A stretch of 64,000 nucleotides of DNA from positions 62,001 to 126,000 of the forward strand of contig NZ_JARRAB010000011.1 in NCBI RefSeq assembly GCF_030376615.1, written 5' to 3'. The notes beneath the pieces are model-generated. The model was not told the DNA's origin and made no database searches. It saw nothing but the letters and a program-made list of their open reading frames with translations. The DNA comes from Pseudomonas sp. sp1636. Its GTDB lineage: Bacteria; Pseudomonadota; Gammaproteobacteria; Pseudomonadales; Pseudomonadaceae. A program made the position numbers and the translations under genes. Numbering within the stretch: position 1 is the first letter of the stretch; each line of letters starts with the position of its first letter. Shown in pieces: positions 1 to 7,468 of this stretch.

Positions 1-1
1 C

Positions 2-112
2 GCGCAAAGCGTCGCCAGCCAGATCATGCCGCTGGGCAACATCACCCAGATGACCCAGGACGAACGCGAGCTGATCGGCGCCTGGATCGCCCAGGGCGCG
101 CAGATCGAGTAA
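2..112 (+). CDS. puuD: Urate hydroxylase PuuD, C-terminal end (partial)
   Basis: Only the last 36 codons are present; the gene enters from the left edge and stops with TAA. The visible tail, reading IMPLGNITQMTQDERELIG followed by a WIAQGAQIE ending, looks like the end of a cytochrome c-type domain (Met axial ligand region plus terminal helix), as found at the C terminus of membrane-bound PuuD urate hydroxylases. PuuD oxidises urate to 5-hydroxyisourate. The purine context fits: a permease remnant and a Tsx-like porin lie just downstream, and the glyoxylate pathway follows. The family call rests on a short tail, so another membrane protein with a fused cytochrome c domain is possible. Confidence 0.6.
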   Translation, partial: AQSVASQIMPLGNITQMTQDERELIGAWIAQGAQIE

Positions 113-155
113 GCAAGGCCTCTGGACAGGCCACGGCCTGTTCTTCACTCCCTCG

Positions 156-182
156 AGCCCGCCTATGCGCGGGCTTCTTGCT
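156..182 (+). terminator. Candidate terminator of the puuD transcript
   Basis: A 7-bp GC stem (AGCCCGC / GCGGGCT) with a short loop lies 44 bp after the puuD stop and is followed by TCTTGCTCTCT. The T tract is interrupted, so it may be a weak terminator. Confidence 0.5.
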
Positions 183-274
183 CTCTGGCCAAGCACTGCG
201 GCTCGACTGCTTTTGCCCTCAAGCGGCCCCGCACTGGACATAGCCTTCTGCCATCCCGTTACAATGCACTGCCT

Positions 275-422
275 CTAGCAAGCCGTTGAAAAACCACCTG
301 CGTTGCCGATGCGTCGTTAAAAACAGGCTCAAAATGCTCATTTACAACCCGTAAACTGCGCTTTTTCGCCTGTTTTTGCCTAGCCTCGGCTGCCTCGCCT
401 ACATTTTTCAACGGCCTGCTAG
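275..422. repeat. MITE-like element with 19-bp terminal inverted repeats
   Basis: The ends are near-perfect inverted repeats: CTAGCAAGCCGTTGAAAAA on the left and the complement of CTAGCAGGCCGTTGAAAAA on the right (18 of 19 match). The 148-bp interior has no credible coding frame. A shorter, diverged relative with the same GGCCGTTGAAA ends lies at 45301-45394. Repeats with these ends are, as I recall, common between genes in Pseudomonas. It is probably a non-autonomous mobile or repeat element rather than a gene. Confidence 0.65.
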
Positions 423-465
423 CAGCCTGTCGGACTGAACACTGCCCTGCTGGGAAAATGCCGGA

Positions 466-569
466 CTTGATCGTTGTTTGCGCGTCTTTTCGTTGGATAG
501 AGCGATTATTCGCCTCAACAGCGCGCAAAACCGCCTCAAACCGGTCTGCCCTCGCCACGAACGATCAAG
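466..569. repeat. Inverted-repeat pair CTTGATCGTT/AACGATCAAG before the antiporter gene
   Basis: A perfect 10-bp inverted repeat brackets about 84 bp just upstream of the antiporter start at 616. The enclosed DNA is open in the antiporter frame (it could extend the protein upstream), but codon use and the hydrophobic start favour the ATG at 616. The remainder of the 500-bp gap from 113 holds the terminator candidate and the MITE-like element; no further gene is seen. Confidence 0.4.
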
Positions 570-615
570 CCCGACCAACTGCCAACCCGACGCCCCACGC
601 CGACAAGGACAAGCC

Positions 616-2166
616 ATGATCGAAGCCTCCTGGATCGCCTTCGCCTTCGTCATGGGCCTGGCAGTACGTGCCATAGGCCTGCCGCCACTGGTCGGTTACC
701 TGACGGCCGGCTTCGCCCTGGCCGGCTTCGGCGAGCACCTGGGCATTGGCCTGAATGACAGCGCGGCACTGCAGCATATCGCCCACCTCGGCGTGCTCCT
801 GCTGCTGTTCACCGTCGGCCTCAAACTCAAGCCGAGCAACCTGGTTCGGCGCGAAGTGGTCGGCGGCGGCCTGCTGCATTTCGCCATCTCCAGCCTGATT
901 TTCCTGCCGGCCATCCAGCTGACCCTGGATCTGCCCTGGCAAGAGGGGTTACTGCTGGCCATCGCCCTGTCCTTTTCCAGCACCGTGTTGGCGGCCAAGG
1001 TACTGGAGAGCAAACGCGAACTGCGTGCCTTCCACGGTCGGGTAGCGATTGGTGTGCTGATCATCCAGGATCTGATCGCCCTGGTGGTGATGAGCCTGGC
1101 CAGCGGTGACAGCCCCTCGCCCTGGGCCTTGCTGGTATTCGCCCTGCCCTTGCTGCGACCGCTGCTGTTCCGCCTGCTGGATGCCAGCGGCCATGAGGAG
1201 CTGATGGTGCTGTTGGGTCTGCTGCTGGCGCTGGTGGTCGGTGGCTATGGCTTCGAGTTGCTGGGGCTCAGCTCGGAACTTGGCGCCCTGGCCTTTGGCG
1301 CCCTGCTGGCCAAACACAAGCGCGCCGTCGAGCTGTCCAACTCGCTGTGGAGCATCAAGGAGGTGTTCCTGGTCGGTTTCTTCCTGCAGATCGGCATCGG
1401 CGGCCTGCCGGGTGGCGATGCACTGGTCTTCGCCGTAGCGATGTCGCTGCTGCTGCCGCTCAAGGGCCTGCTGTTCTTCGGCCTGTTCCTGGTTTTCCGC
1501 CTGCGTGCGCGCAGCGCCTTCCTCAGTGCGGTCAGCCTGACCAACTACAGCGAATTCGGCCTGATCGTCGCTAGCGTGGTACTGCCGCAATGGGTCACGC
1601 CGCTGGCCATCAGCATGGCCCTGTCCTTCGTCGTTTCCGCACAACTGAACCGTATCGCCCACCCCCTCTACGACCGCCTGGCGAAGCGCTTGATTCCACT
1701 GGAGCGCGACATCCGCCACCCCGACGAACAGCCGGTCTCCCTCGGCGATGCGCAGATCCTGATCATCGGCATGGGCCGCACCGGCCGCGCCGCCTACGAT
1801 CACCTCAAGGAGAAAGGCTTCAAGCTGGTCAGCCTGGATTCCGACCCGGGCATGATCGAACTGAGCACCCAGGCCGGGCGTCGGGTGCAATTCGCCGACG
1901 CCGAAGACCAGATGTTCTGGCAGAGTCTGGAGATGCCGTCGGTCGAGGCGGTGATCCTGGCCATGAACGACCAGGAAGCCAAAATCATCTCCACCCAGAA
2001 ACTGCGCGAACGCGGCTTCAAGGGGCTGATCACCGCCCATGCCATGTATGAAGACATGGCCCAGCGCATCCAGGCCGCCGGCGCCGACCGCACCTACCTG
2101 ACCATGAGCGAGGCCGGCAACGGCCTGGCCGAACACGTTGCCCGCGACCTGCAAGCGGGCAACTGA
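616..2166 (+). CDS. Kef-type monovalent cation:proton antiporter with RCK/TrkA-N domain
   Basis: 516 residues. The first ~370 form a CPA2-type Na/K:H exchanger with about a dozen hydrophobic segments, including a TM segment reading VLIIQDLIAL near residue 145-155 in which the conserved Q-D pair of KefB/KefC-like proteins is visible. Residues ~378-510 form a cytoplasmic TrkA-N (RCK) Rossmann domain starting with ILIIGMGRTG, expected to bind NAD(H) or another nucleotide and gate transport. It probably exchanges K+ or Na+ for H+ across the inner membrane. I chose ATG 616 over a longer in-frame extension because it begins directly with the first transmembrane helix. It appears to be a single-gene transcript. 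It resembles E. coli YbaL as much as KefB/C, so the physiological ion is uncertain. Confidence 0.88.
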   Translation: MIEASWIAFAFVMGLAVRAIGLPPLVGYLTAGFALAGFGEHLGIGLNDSAALQHIAHLGVLLLLFTVGLKLKPSNLVRREVVGGGLLHFAISSLIFLPAIQLTLDLPWQEGLLLAIALSFSSTVLAAKVLESKRELRAFHGRVAIGVLIIQDLIALVVMSLASGDSPSPWALLVFALPLLRPLLFRLLDASGHEELMVLLGLLLALVVGGYGFELLGLSSELGALAFGALLAKHKRAVELSNSLWSIKEVFLVGFFLQIGIGGLPGGDALVFAVAMSLLLPLKGLLFFGLFLVFRLRARSAFLSAVSLTNYSEFGLIVASVVLPQWVTPLAISMALSFVVSAQLNRIAHPLYDRLAKRLIPLERDIRHPDEQPVSLGDAQILIIGMGRTGRAAYDHLKEKGFKLVSLDSDPGMIELSTQAGRRVQFADAEDQMFWQSLEMPSVEAVILAMNDQEAKIISTQKLRERGFKGLITAHAMYEDMAQRIQAAGADRTYLTMSEAGNGLAEHVARDLQAGN

Positions 2167-2472
2167 GCGGTTGTGAAAACCCCCCCGCCGACTGCGACCC
2201 GCCGCTGCGACAGCGCACTGGCGGGCTATTCGCTGCGTTCCTGACCCCGCCCCGCCGCTCGTTCGACATGACGGCAGGCGTCGGCACGCCTGCCGCACGC
2301 GCAACTTATTATGTGTACAATTTTTAAATAAATTGTTTTTAATATTGTGGTCAATATTGCTATAGTCAGCGCATTCTGACCGGCAAGACAGTTTTTGCCG
2401 GTATTCGGATAGAGGCGCCGTGAAGCCTCGTGCAAGCCCATGACCGTATAAAAACAACTGGCAGGCACTGAC

Positions 2473-2606
2473 ATGACCACGACTCGCACCAGGCACACCC
2501 CTGCACCCTCTGCGGGTGGCTACAACCTGATCAACCAGCTCGACGACGGCCCGGCCTTCCCTCGGCGATCTTCGCCACCCTGAACATGCTCGATCCGGTC
2601 GCCTAA
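2473..2606 (+). pseudogene. Remnant of an NCS2-type purine permease N terminus
   Basis: From ATG 2473 the frame reads a polar leader, then YNLINQLDDGPAF, and stops at 2583. A frame change near 2562 allows the reading to continue as AIFATLNMLDPVA up to TAA 2606. Joined, this resembles the conserved start of bacterial xanthine/urate permeases (an L-I-x-x-L-D-D-x-P-P stretch, then A-x-x-A-x-Q-H-x-L). No membrane segments follow, so almost the whole gene has been lost. The setting, between purine-related puuD and a Tsx-like porin, supports the reading, but the fragment is short and chance similarity cannot be excluded. The leader before it (2167-2472) is AT-rich around 2310-2360, unlike its surroundings, and probably held the promoter. 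Confidence 0.4.
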
Positions 2607-2772
2607 CCGGGAACGATGATGAGTTCGAGGCACGACTGGAAGATGCCCGCAGCGGGCTCAAGCCGAGCAGTGTCCGAACCAAGCCGCTTCGCCACAACAA
2701 CCAGCCCCGGCATCGCCCTGCGGTTCGCCACAGGGAGAGAGCGTTTGCACACCCTAAAATAAGGAAAACCCG

Positions 2773-3585
2773 ATGAAACTGAAGTACCTGCCCCACTGCC
2801 TAGCCCTGTCGGCCGGCCTGTTCGCCGGCCCCCCGGCGACTGCCGGCGATCTGCTGCACTGGCAGAACAACAGCCTGACCTACCTCTATGGCCAGGATTT
2901 CAAGATCGATCCTGAGATCCAGCAGACCGTGACCTTCGAGCACGTCGACGGCTGGAAGTACGGCGACAACTTCATGTTCCTCGATCTCATCAAGTACAAC
3001 GGCGATGCCACCAATGGCGCTGGCGACGGCCATAGCTACTACGGTGAACTCCAGCCGCGCCTGTCGCTGGGCAAGATTTTCGACCAGAAGATCCAGTTCG
3101 GCCCGGTCAGCGACGTGCTGCTGGCGATGACCTACGAGTTCGGCGAAGACGACGTCGAGTCCTACCTGATCGGCCCGGGCTTCGACCTGGCGATCCCCGG
3201 CTTCGACTTCTTCCAGGTCAACTTCTACAACCGCCATACCGACGGCGACCGCCCGGGCGACAACGTCTGGCAGATCACCCCGGCCTGGAGCTACACCCTT
3301 CCGGTGGGCGAATCCGACATCGTCATCGACGGCTTCATGGACTGGGTGGTCGACAACGACGAGAACGCCCGCGGCACCTATCACGCCAACCTGCACTTCA
3401 ACCCGCAGATCAAGTACGACCTGGGCAAGGCCCTGCACTGGGGCGAGAAACAGCTGTACGTCGGTATCGAGTACGACTACTGGAAAGACAAATACGGTAT
3501 CGACGACGACAGCTTCCTCGGCGACGAGATTCTCGGCGGTACCGATCAGAACACCGCCAGCCTGTTGGTCAAGGTGCACTTCTGA
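2773..3585 (+). CDS. Tsx-like nucleoside-specific outer membrane channel (OmpK family)
   Basis: 270 residues. Residues 1-24 form a Sec signal peptide ending at an A-T-A-G type cleavage region. The mature part is rich in aromatic residues, glycine and acidic residues in alternating beta-strand pattern, with YLYGQDFKIDPE near the start and a terminal phenylalanine (LLVKVHF), the usual beta-barrel assembly signal. These are features of the Tsx/OmpK family of monomeric porins that pass nucleosides and related compounds across the outer membrane. In pseudomonads such genes often sit with purine-catabolic genes, as here. It is preceded by AAGGAAAA as ribosome binding site and followed by a strong terminator, so it is probably monocistronic now that the neighbouring permease is decayed. 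Confidence 0.85.
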   Translation: MKLKYLPHCLALSAGLFAGPPATAGDLLHWQNNSLTYLYGQDFKIDPEIQQTVTFEHVDGWKYGDNFMFLDLIKYNGDATNGAGDGHSYYGELQPRLSLGKIFDQKIQFGPVSDVLLAMTYEFGEDDVESYLIGPGFDLAIPGFDFFQVNFYNRHTDGDRPGDNVWQITPAWSYTLPVGESDIVIDGFMDWVVDNDENARGTYHANLHFNPQIKYDLGKALHWGEKQLYVGIEYDYWKDKYGIDDDSFLGDEILGGTDQNTASLLVKVHF

Positions 3586-3591
3586 TCCAGG

Positions 3592-3662
3592 ATTTGCCCA
3601 TTGCCGGGTAGGCGGCAACGGGCAAATGGAGGGGGATCGCGCTCAGCCTGATCCCCTTTTTT
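3592..3662 (+). terminator. Rho-independent terminator after the Tsx-like gene
   Basis: Two successive hairpins: a long inverted repeat with ends ATTTGCCC/GGGCAAAT at 3592-3627, then GGGGATC/GATCCCC at 3632-3656 followed directly by TTTTTT. The second is a textbook intrinsic terminator. Confidence 0.85.
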
Positions 3663-3694
3663 ATGGAATTTGCCGGTGCGACGCGCCAGCGCAC

Positions 3695-3722
3695 GTAGGG
3701 CGTACTCGCAAAACAGTACGCC
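3695..3722. repeat. GTAGGGCGTAC palindromic repeat
   Basis: GGCGTAC and GTACGCC form a 7-bp stem around a 10-base loop, preceded by GTA. A related copy with GGCGCAC...GTACGCC begins at 48171, so this is a dispersed extragenic palindrome lying between the convergent Tsx-like and binding-protein genes. Confidence 0.5.
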
Positions 3723-3846
3723 ACCGCCCGAAACCGCAAGGCGATGACCGCCTTGCCTTCACCTCGGTGTTTTCCGTCGCCTCGGCGTGCCCCCGTTGCG
3801 CGCACAGCCTGGGGCCATGAACGCAACAGCGACCTTGCACCGCGTG

Positions 3847-4668
3847 CTACTGCTCGGTCGTCTCCCTGGCCTTCTGCCGCTCCAGGAAATCCACCTTCCA
3901 CTGCTCCAGGCCCAGGTACTGCGAGTCCAGGTTGGCCTCGACCCGGTATCTGTCCTTCAACGCGGCCACCTCGGTTCGGCGCTCGAGCAGGAAGCGGTCG
4001 AAGCGCCGGATCAGCTCGGGGTGCTTGCGGCTGGACAGGTGGAAGCTGCCGCGGGTATGCGGCAGCTTGGCATCGAACACCAGAGCACCGGGACGGGCGC
4101 GGATATTGTCGAGGTAGTGGGTGGCGACCACCACGTTGAAATAGGCGCCGTCGGCGTCCTTCTTCAGCACCTGGTGGATCATCTTGCGCAGATCTTCGCT
4201 GTAGCTCAGCTGGATCTCTCCGCCGTCGATCCGCGCCTGATAGCCCCCGGGCGTCCAGCCATTGACCATGCCCAGACGCTTGAGCCGCCCGATCGGCTGT
4301 CCCTGGCGCTGCGGCGCGACCAGCACGCCGTCGACATAGCCGACCACCGCCTGGCTGTAGTGCAACTGCGTGCCGGCCTTTTGTGCCTGCCCCCAGTGAC
4401 TGCTGTCCGGGTATTTGAAGTCCACCTCGTCCTGCAACAGGGCCGGCAGCAAACGCGTCACCGGCAGCACCCGGTAGCTCAGTTGCACCCCACTGTGCGT
4501 GGCGAACAGATCGAACAGCTCGCGGGCGAAGCCCTGGTATCGACCCTGCTGGTCGATGCGGTAATGCGGTGCGAAGGCCATGTCCTCGACGCCGATGACA
4601 TAACTCTCGGCCTGGCTGCTGGTACAAGCCAGCAAGGCGAACAAATGGCAGACACGCATAGGCTTCAC
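3847..4668 (-). CDS. Periplasmic substrate-binding protein (SBP_bac_3-like), orphan
   Basis: 273 residues starting MKPMRVCHLFALLA. Residues 1-20 are a signal peptide with likely cleavage after SQA. The mature part carries features of the family-3 solute-binding fold (polar amino-acid receptors): an early beta strand with Y-V-I-G-V-E-D, then YQGFARELFDLFA, and a later hinge region GSFHLSSRKHPELI. No ABC permease or ATPase gene is adjacent, so it may act with a transporter elsewhere or be a sensing or scavenging protein. The ligand is unknown. It is convergent with the porin gene and lies 74 bp after moaA on the same strand, so it may be cotranscribed with it. Confidence 0.7.
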   Translation of the reverse strand: MKPMRVCHLFALLACTSSQAESYVIGVEDMAFAPHYRIDQQGRYQGFARELFDLFATHSGVQLSYRVLPVTRLLPALLQDEVDFKYPDSSHWGQAQKAGTQLHYSQAVVGYVDGVLVAPQRQGQPIGRLKRLGMVNGWTPGGYQARIDGGEIQLSYSEDLRKMIHQVLKKDADGAYFNVVVATHYLDNIRARPGALVFDAKLPHTRGSFHLSSRKHPELIRRFDRFLLERRTEVAALKDRYRVEANLDSQYLGLEQWKVDFLERQKARETTEQ

Positions 4669-4742
4669 GGCAATCCTCCCGATTATTGTTGGTTTTGTTC
4701 GCCCCCTGAAGCCGCCGCGGGAGCTGGCGCGGGGCCGGCGAC

Positions 4743-5738
4743 TCAGCCGCCGGTCATGCTCATGAAACGCAGCACCTGCACCTGCGCGTCGGTCTGGAAG
4801 TGATGGCGCTCGGGTTTGAGCTGCAGGGCCGCGACCAGAGCATCGCGCAGACGCTGGCGGTCGCCGGGGTGGCGGCGCATCAGCGCCCTGAGATCCAGGG
4901 CGTGTTCATGGCCGAGGCACAGCACCAGCTTGCCTTCGGCGGTCACCCGCACGCGATTGCAATCGCCACAGAAGTTATGGCTGTGCGGCGCGATAAAACC
5001 GATCAGCGTCTCGCTGCCGGCCACCTGCCAATAACGTGACGGGCCACCGGTCCGCTTGCTGCTGCGCACCAGCGTATGGCGCTGCTCGATACGTGCGCGC
5101 ACCTCGTCGCTGGAGCAGAAGGTGTCCTGGCGTTGGTGGCTGGAGATGCTGCCCAGGGGCATCTCCTCGATAAAGCTGATGTCCAGGCCACGCGCCATGG
5201 CGAACTCGACCAGGTCGAGAACCTCGTCGTCGTTGCGGCCCTTCTGCACCACGCAATTCAGCTTGATCTTGGCAAACCCAGCGGCCCGCGCCGCCTCGAT
5301 GCCGGCCAGCACCTGGTCGAGCCTGTCGCGCCGGGTAAAGGCGGCGAAGCGCTCGCGCTGCAATGAGTCCAGGCTGATGTTCAAGCGCTTGACTCCGGCC
5401 GCGCGCAGTTGCGGCGCCAGTTCGGCCAGCTGCGAGCCGTTGCTGGTAATGGCCAGATCCTCCAGCTCCGGGCGCTGGCCCAGACGCTGAAGCAGGCCGA
5501 GCAGATTGTTGCGCACCAGCGGCTCGCCACCGGTAATCCGGATGCGCCTGACCCCCAGACCGATAAAGGCATCGGCCACGGCATACAGCTCTTCCAGACT
5601 GAGGATCTGCGCCCGCGGAGCGAAGACCATGTCCTCGCTCATACAGTAGGTGCAGCGAAAGTCGCAGCGATCGGTAACCGATAACCGCAGGTAGGTGATG
5701 CGCCGACCGAAGGGGTCGACCAGCTGGGTGTTGGGCAC
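4743..5738 (-). CDS. moaA: GTP 3',8-cyclase MoaA (second-copy type)
   Basis: 331 residues, the usual MoaA length. The radical-SAM cluster is Cys25, Cys29 and Cys32 (CDFRCTYC). The second [4Fe-4S] cluster that binds GTP is formed by Cys257, Cys260 and Cys274 (CGDCNRVR...LVLC). The protein ends in the Gly-Gly tail needed for activity in this family. MoaA turns GTP into 3',8-cyclo-7,8-dihydro-GTP, the first step of molybdenum cofactor synthesis. No other moa gene is nearby. The same placement beside the gcl locus is seen in P. aeruginosa, where it is one of two copies (moaA2). The context suggests extra cofactor supply for molybdenum-dependent purine catabolism (xanthine dehydrogenase), which is an inference. 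Confidence 0.93.
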   Translation of the reverse strand: MPNTQLVDPFGRRITYLRLSVTDRCDFRCTYCMSEDMVFAPRAQILSLEELYAVADAFIGLGVRRIRITGGEPLVRNNLLGLLQRLGQRPELEDLAITSNGSQLAELAPQLRAAGVKRLNISLDSLQRERFAAFTRRDRLDQVLAGIEAARAAGFAKIKLNCVVQKGRNDDEVLDLVEFAMARGLDISFIEEMPLGSISSHQRQDTFCSSDEVRARIEQRHTLVRSSKRTGGPSRYWQVAGSETLIGFIAPHSHNFCGDCNRVRVTAEGKLVLCLGHEHALDLRALMRRHPGDRQRLRDALVAALQLKPERHHFQTDAQVQVLRFMSMTGG

Positions 5739-5816
5739 AGCAGGTCTCCAGTGTTCAAGGAGGCGGGATATTTGCGATGAATCGCGAGAAACAGATGAAA
5801 ACAGAAAGCCTAAAAA

Positions 5817-5826
5817 TTGTATACAT
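5817..5826. promoter_or_regulatory. TTGTATACAA-like palindrome upstream of moaA and tetR
   Basis: TTGTATACAT, one mismatch from the perfect decamer TTGTATACAA found twice in the glcG-gcl intergenic region (7288 and 7434). It lies in the divergent moaA/tetR promoter region and overlaps the left edge of the larger dyad at 5826. Probably an operator for a purine-catabolism regulator; the protein is not identified here. Confidence 0.45.
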
Positions 5827-5851
5827 TTACCTGACCAAAAGATCAGATAAA
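5826..5851. promoter_or_regulatory. Candidate RutR-type operator in the moaA-tetR intergenic region
   Basis: A 26-bp dyad with core CTGACC-AAAA-GATCAG (arms match in 5 of 6 positions) flanked by TTTA and TAAA. RutR of E. coli binds TTGACCANNTGGTCAA; the spacing and TGACC half sites agree. The adjacent regulator is RutR-like, so autoregulation and control of moaA are likely. Confidence 0.55.
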
Positions 5852-5956
5852 CCGCTCGCAGCCCCGCAGGGCGCCTGCTTGAGGCCGGCGCAAGGCCGGT
5901 GCTACCATGCCCGACCGCTGCCCGGCGCCGGGTGACACGAGAATGTATAGAGGCTT

Positions 5957-6601
5957 ATGACCAGTATCCGCGAGCGCAACAAAGAGCTGATCTTGCGCGC
6001 AGCCAGCGAAGAGTTCGCCGACAAGGGTTTTGCCGCCAGCAAGACCAGCGATATCGCCGCCAAGGCCGGAGTGCCCAAGCCCAACGTCTATTACTACTTC
6101 AAGTCGAAAGAGCACCTCTACCGCGAGGTGCTGGAAAGCATTATCGAGCCGCTGCTGCAGGCTTCGGCGCCGTTCAATCAGCCCGGCAATCCGGCCGAAG
6201 TGCTCAAGGCCTATATCCACTCGAAGATCCGCATTTCCCGCGAGCTGCCCTCTGCCTCCAAGGTGTTCGCCAGCGAGATCATGCACGGCGCGCCGCATCT
6301 GTCCGCCGAACAGGCCGAGCAGCTCAACGCCCAGGCCCAGCACAACATCGCCTGCATCCAGCGCTGGATCGAGCAGGGCCTGATGGCCAAGGTCGACCCG
6401 CATCACCTGATGTTCAGCATCTGGGCCGCAACCCAGACCTATGCCGACTTCGATTGGCAGATCGCCACCGTCACCGGCAAGGCCAGCCTGGATGATGCCG
6501 ATTACGAAGCGGCCACCCAGACCATCATCCGCTTGGTGATCAAGGGCTGCGAGATCGTCGAAAACCAGCCAAGCGCCTCCGAGCAGGTCACCCGCGTTTA
6601 G
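5957..6601 (+). CDS. TetR-family transcriptional regulator, RutR-like
   Basis: 214 residues. The N-terminal helix-turn-helix (residues ~8-55) contains the typical TSDIAAKAGVPKPNVYYYF and KSKEHLY. The C-terminal part, with ELPSASKVFASEIMHGAPHL and DPHHLMFSIWAATQTYADF, closely follows the ligand domain of RutR, the pyrimidine-responsive regulator of E. coli that also acts at the E. coli gcl operon. It is divergent from moaA and lies 1.5 kb from gcl; dyads with RutR-like half sites stand before this gene and over the gcl promoter. I infer that it controls moaA, itself and the gcl cluster. The effector in Pseudomonas is not known from sequence. Confidence 0.85.
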   Translation: MTSIRERNKELILRAASEEFADKGFAASKTSDIAAKAGVPKPNVYYYFKSKEHLYREVLESIIEPLLQASAPFNQPGNPAEVLKAYIHSKIRISRELPSASKVFASEIMHGAPHLSAEQAEQLNAQAQHNIACIQRWIEQGLMAKVDPHHLMFSIWAATQTYADFDWQIATVTGKASLDDADYEAATQTIIRLVIKGCEIVENQPSASEQVTRV

Positions 6602-6697
6602 GGGCGCCGCACCACGCAAACCGTAGCGCACTACTCGCCCGCTAGATGATCGCTGCGACGCAATAACGGCGGGCTGCCGCTGCGCGCCGGGGCCGGC

Positions 6698-7135
6698 CTA
6701 CATCAGGCCTGCATCGGCCTTGAACCCTACCGCCTGCACCGCGCCGATCGCGCATTGCTCGTCGATATCCGAGGTATCGCCGGTGATGCCGATGGCGCCG
6801 AGCACCTCGTCCCGCTCATCGCGGATCAGTACGCCACCCGGTGCCGGCACCAGCTTGCCGTCGGCCAGGTTGTTCAGCGCGCCGATAAACGCCGGCCGCT
6901 GCTGCGCATCGGCAGCGATGGCGCGCGAGCCCTTGCCCAGGGCGACCGCGCCCCAGGCCTTGGCGATGGCGATCTGCGGGCGCAACAGGCTCGCGCCGTC
7001 TTCACGCTGCAGACTGATCAGGTGGCCACCGGCATCCAGCACGGCGACGGTCAAAGGCGCGGCGCTGATCTCGCGCCCGAGCGCCAGGGCGCGGTTGCTG
7101 ATCAGGGTGGCGGTATTCAAGTCCAGGGTGCTCAT
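6698..7135 (-). CDS. GlcG/HbpS-family heme-binding protein
   Basis: 145 residues. The whole length matches the GlcG/HbpS (DUF336) fold: an N-terminal helix, the strand LTVAVLDAGGHLISLQREDGA, a central AKAWGAVALGKGSR helix, and the PAPGGVLIRD...VLGAIGITGD segment characteristic of the family. Members are small cytoplasmic or exported proteins found beside glycolate, glyoxylate and ureide genes; some bind heme or corrinoids, but their exact role is unclear. The start at 7135 is preceded by GAGGAAGGG; a longer upstream reading has a hydrophobic, poorly conserved extension and is not supported. It is divergent from gcl and shares its regulatory region, so common control is likely. Confidence 0.82.
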   Translation of the reverse strand: MSTLDLNTATLISNRALALGREISAAPLTVAVLDAGGHLISLQREDGASLLRPQIAIAKAWGAVALGKGSRAIAADAQQRPAFIGALNNLADGKLVPAPGGVLIRDERDEVLGAIGITGDTSDIDEQCAIGAVQAVGFKADAGLM

Positions 7136-7287
7136 AGGTAGCCCTTCCTCAATGGTGATAAGTCGAACGAAGCGCCAGGCACAGCCGCCTTTGGCAAGGA
7201 AAACCGGCGTGCTGGCAAGCAAAAACTCGCCCTCACTATCCCACCAGAAACAAAAAAAACAATAGACAGACACAATATACAGCTGCT

Positions 7288-7297
7288 TTGTATACAA
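7288..7297. promoter_or_regulatory. Perfect TTGTATACAA palindrome, glcG side
   Basis: A perfect 10-bp palindrome in the glcG-gcl intergenic region, 153 bp before the glcG-like start. On the minus strand it precedes TATATT, a possible -10 hexamer. The identical decamer recurs at 7434. Confidence 0.55.
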
Positions 7298-7389
7298 TTA
7301 ATCGACCGCCTCCCCCTCACCCGCGCGCCATACCGCTGAAACAGGCGTTTCAAAAGATTTTCCCGCAGGCCTCGCTGGCAGAAAAAATG

Positions 7390-7419
7390 TTGACCTCGCG
7401 GTCATGTTCTGAATAGAAT
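7390..7419 (+). promoter_or_regulatory. gcl promoter with embedded RutR-type operator
   Basis: TTGACC at 7390-7395 and TAGAAT at 7414-7419 are separated by 18 bp, a good sigma-70 arrangement. The -35 box is the left arm of TTGACC-TCGC-GGTCAT (7390-7405), a dyad close to the RutR consensus. A bound regulator would cover the -35 element. Binding is inferred, not shown. Confidence 0.6.
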
Positions 7420-7433
7420 CGGTCGCAGCTGTT

Positions 7434-7443
7434 TTGTATACAA
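7434..7443. promoter_or_regulatory. Perfect TTGTATACAA palindrome, gcl side
   Basis: Second perfect copy of the decamer, just downstream of the expected gcl transcription start and 26 bp before the start codon. Its position suits repression by blocking initiation or early elongation. The rest of the 333-bp glcG-gcl gap holds no gene. Confidence 0.55.
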
Positions 7444-7468
7444 TCTTAAAACAAAAGAGGCACAAATA

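Noticed and set aside
949..2796. Open frame of 615 codons on the - strand
   Set aside because: Antisense to the Kef-type antiporter and the following gap; composition is that of a shadow frame.
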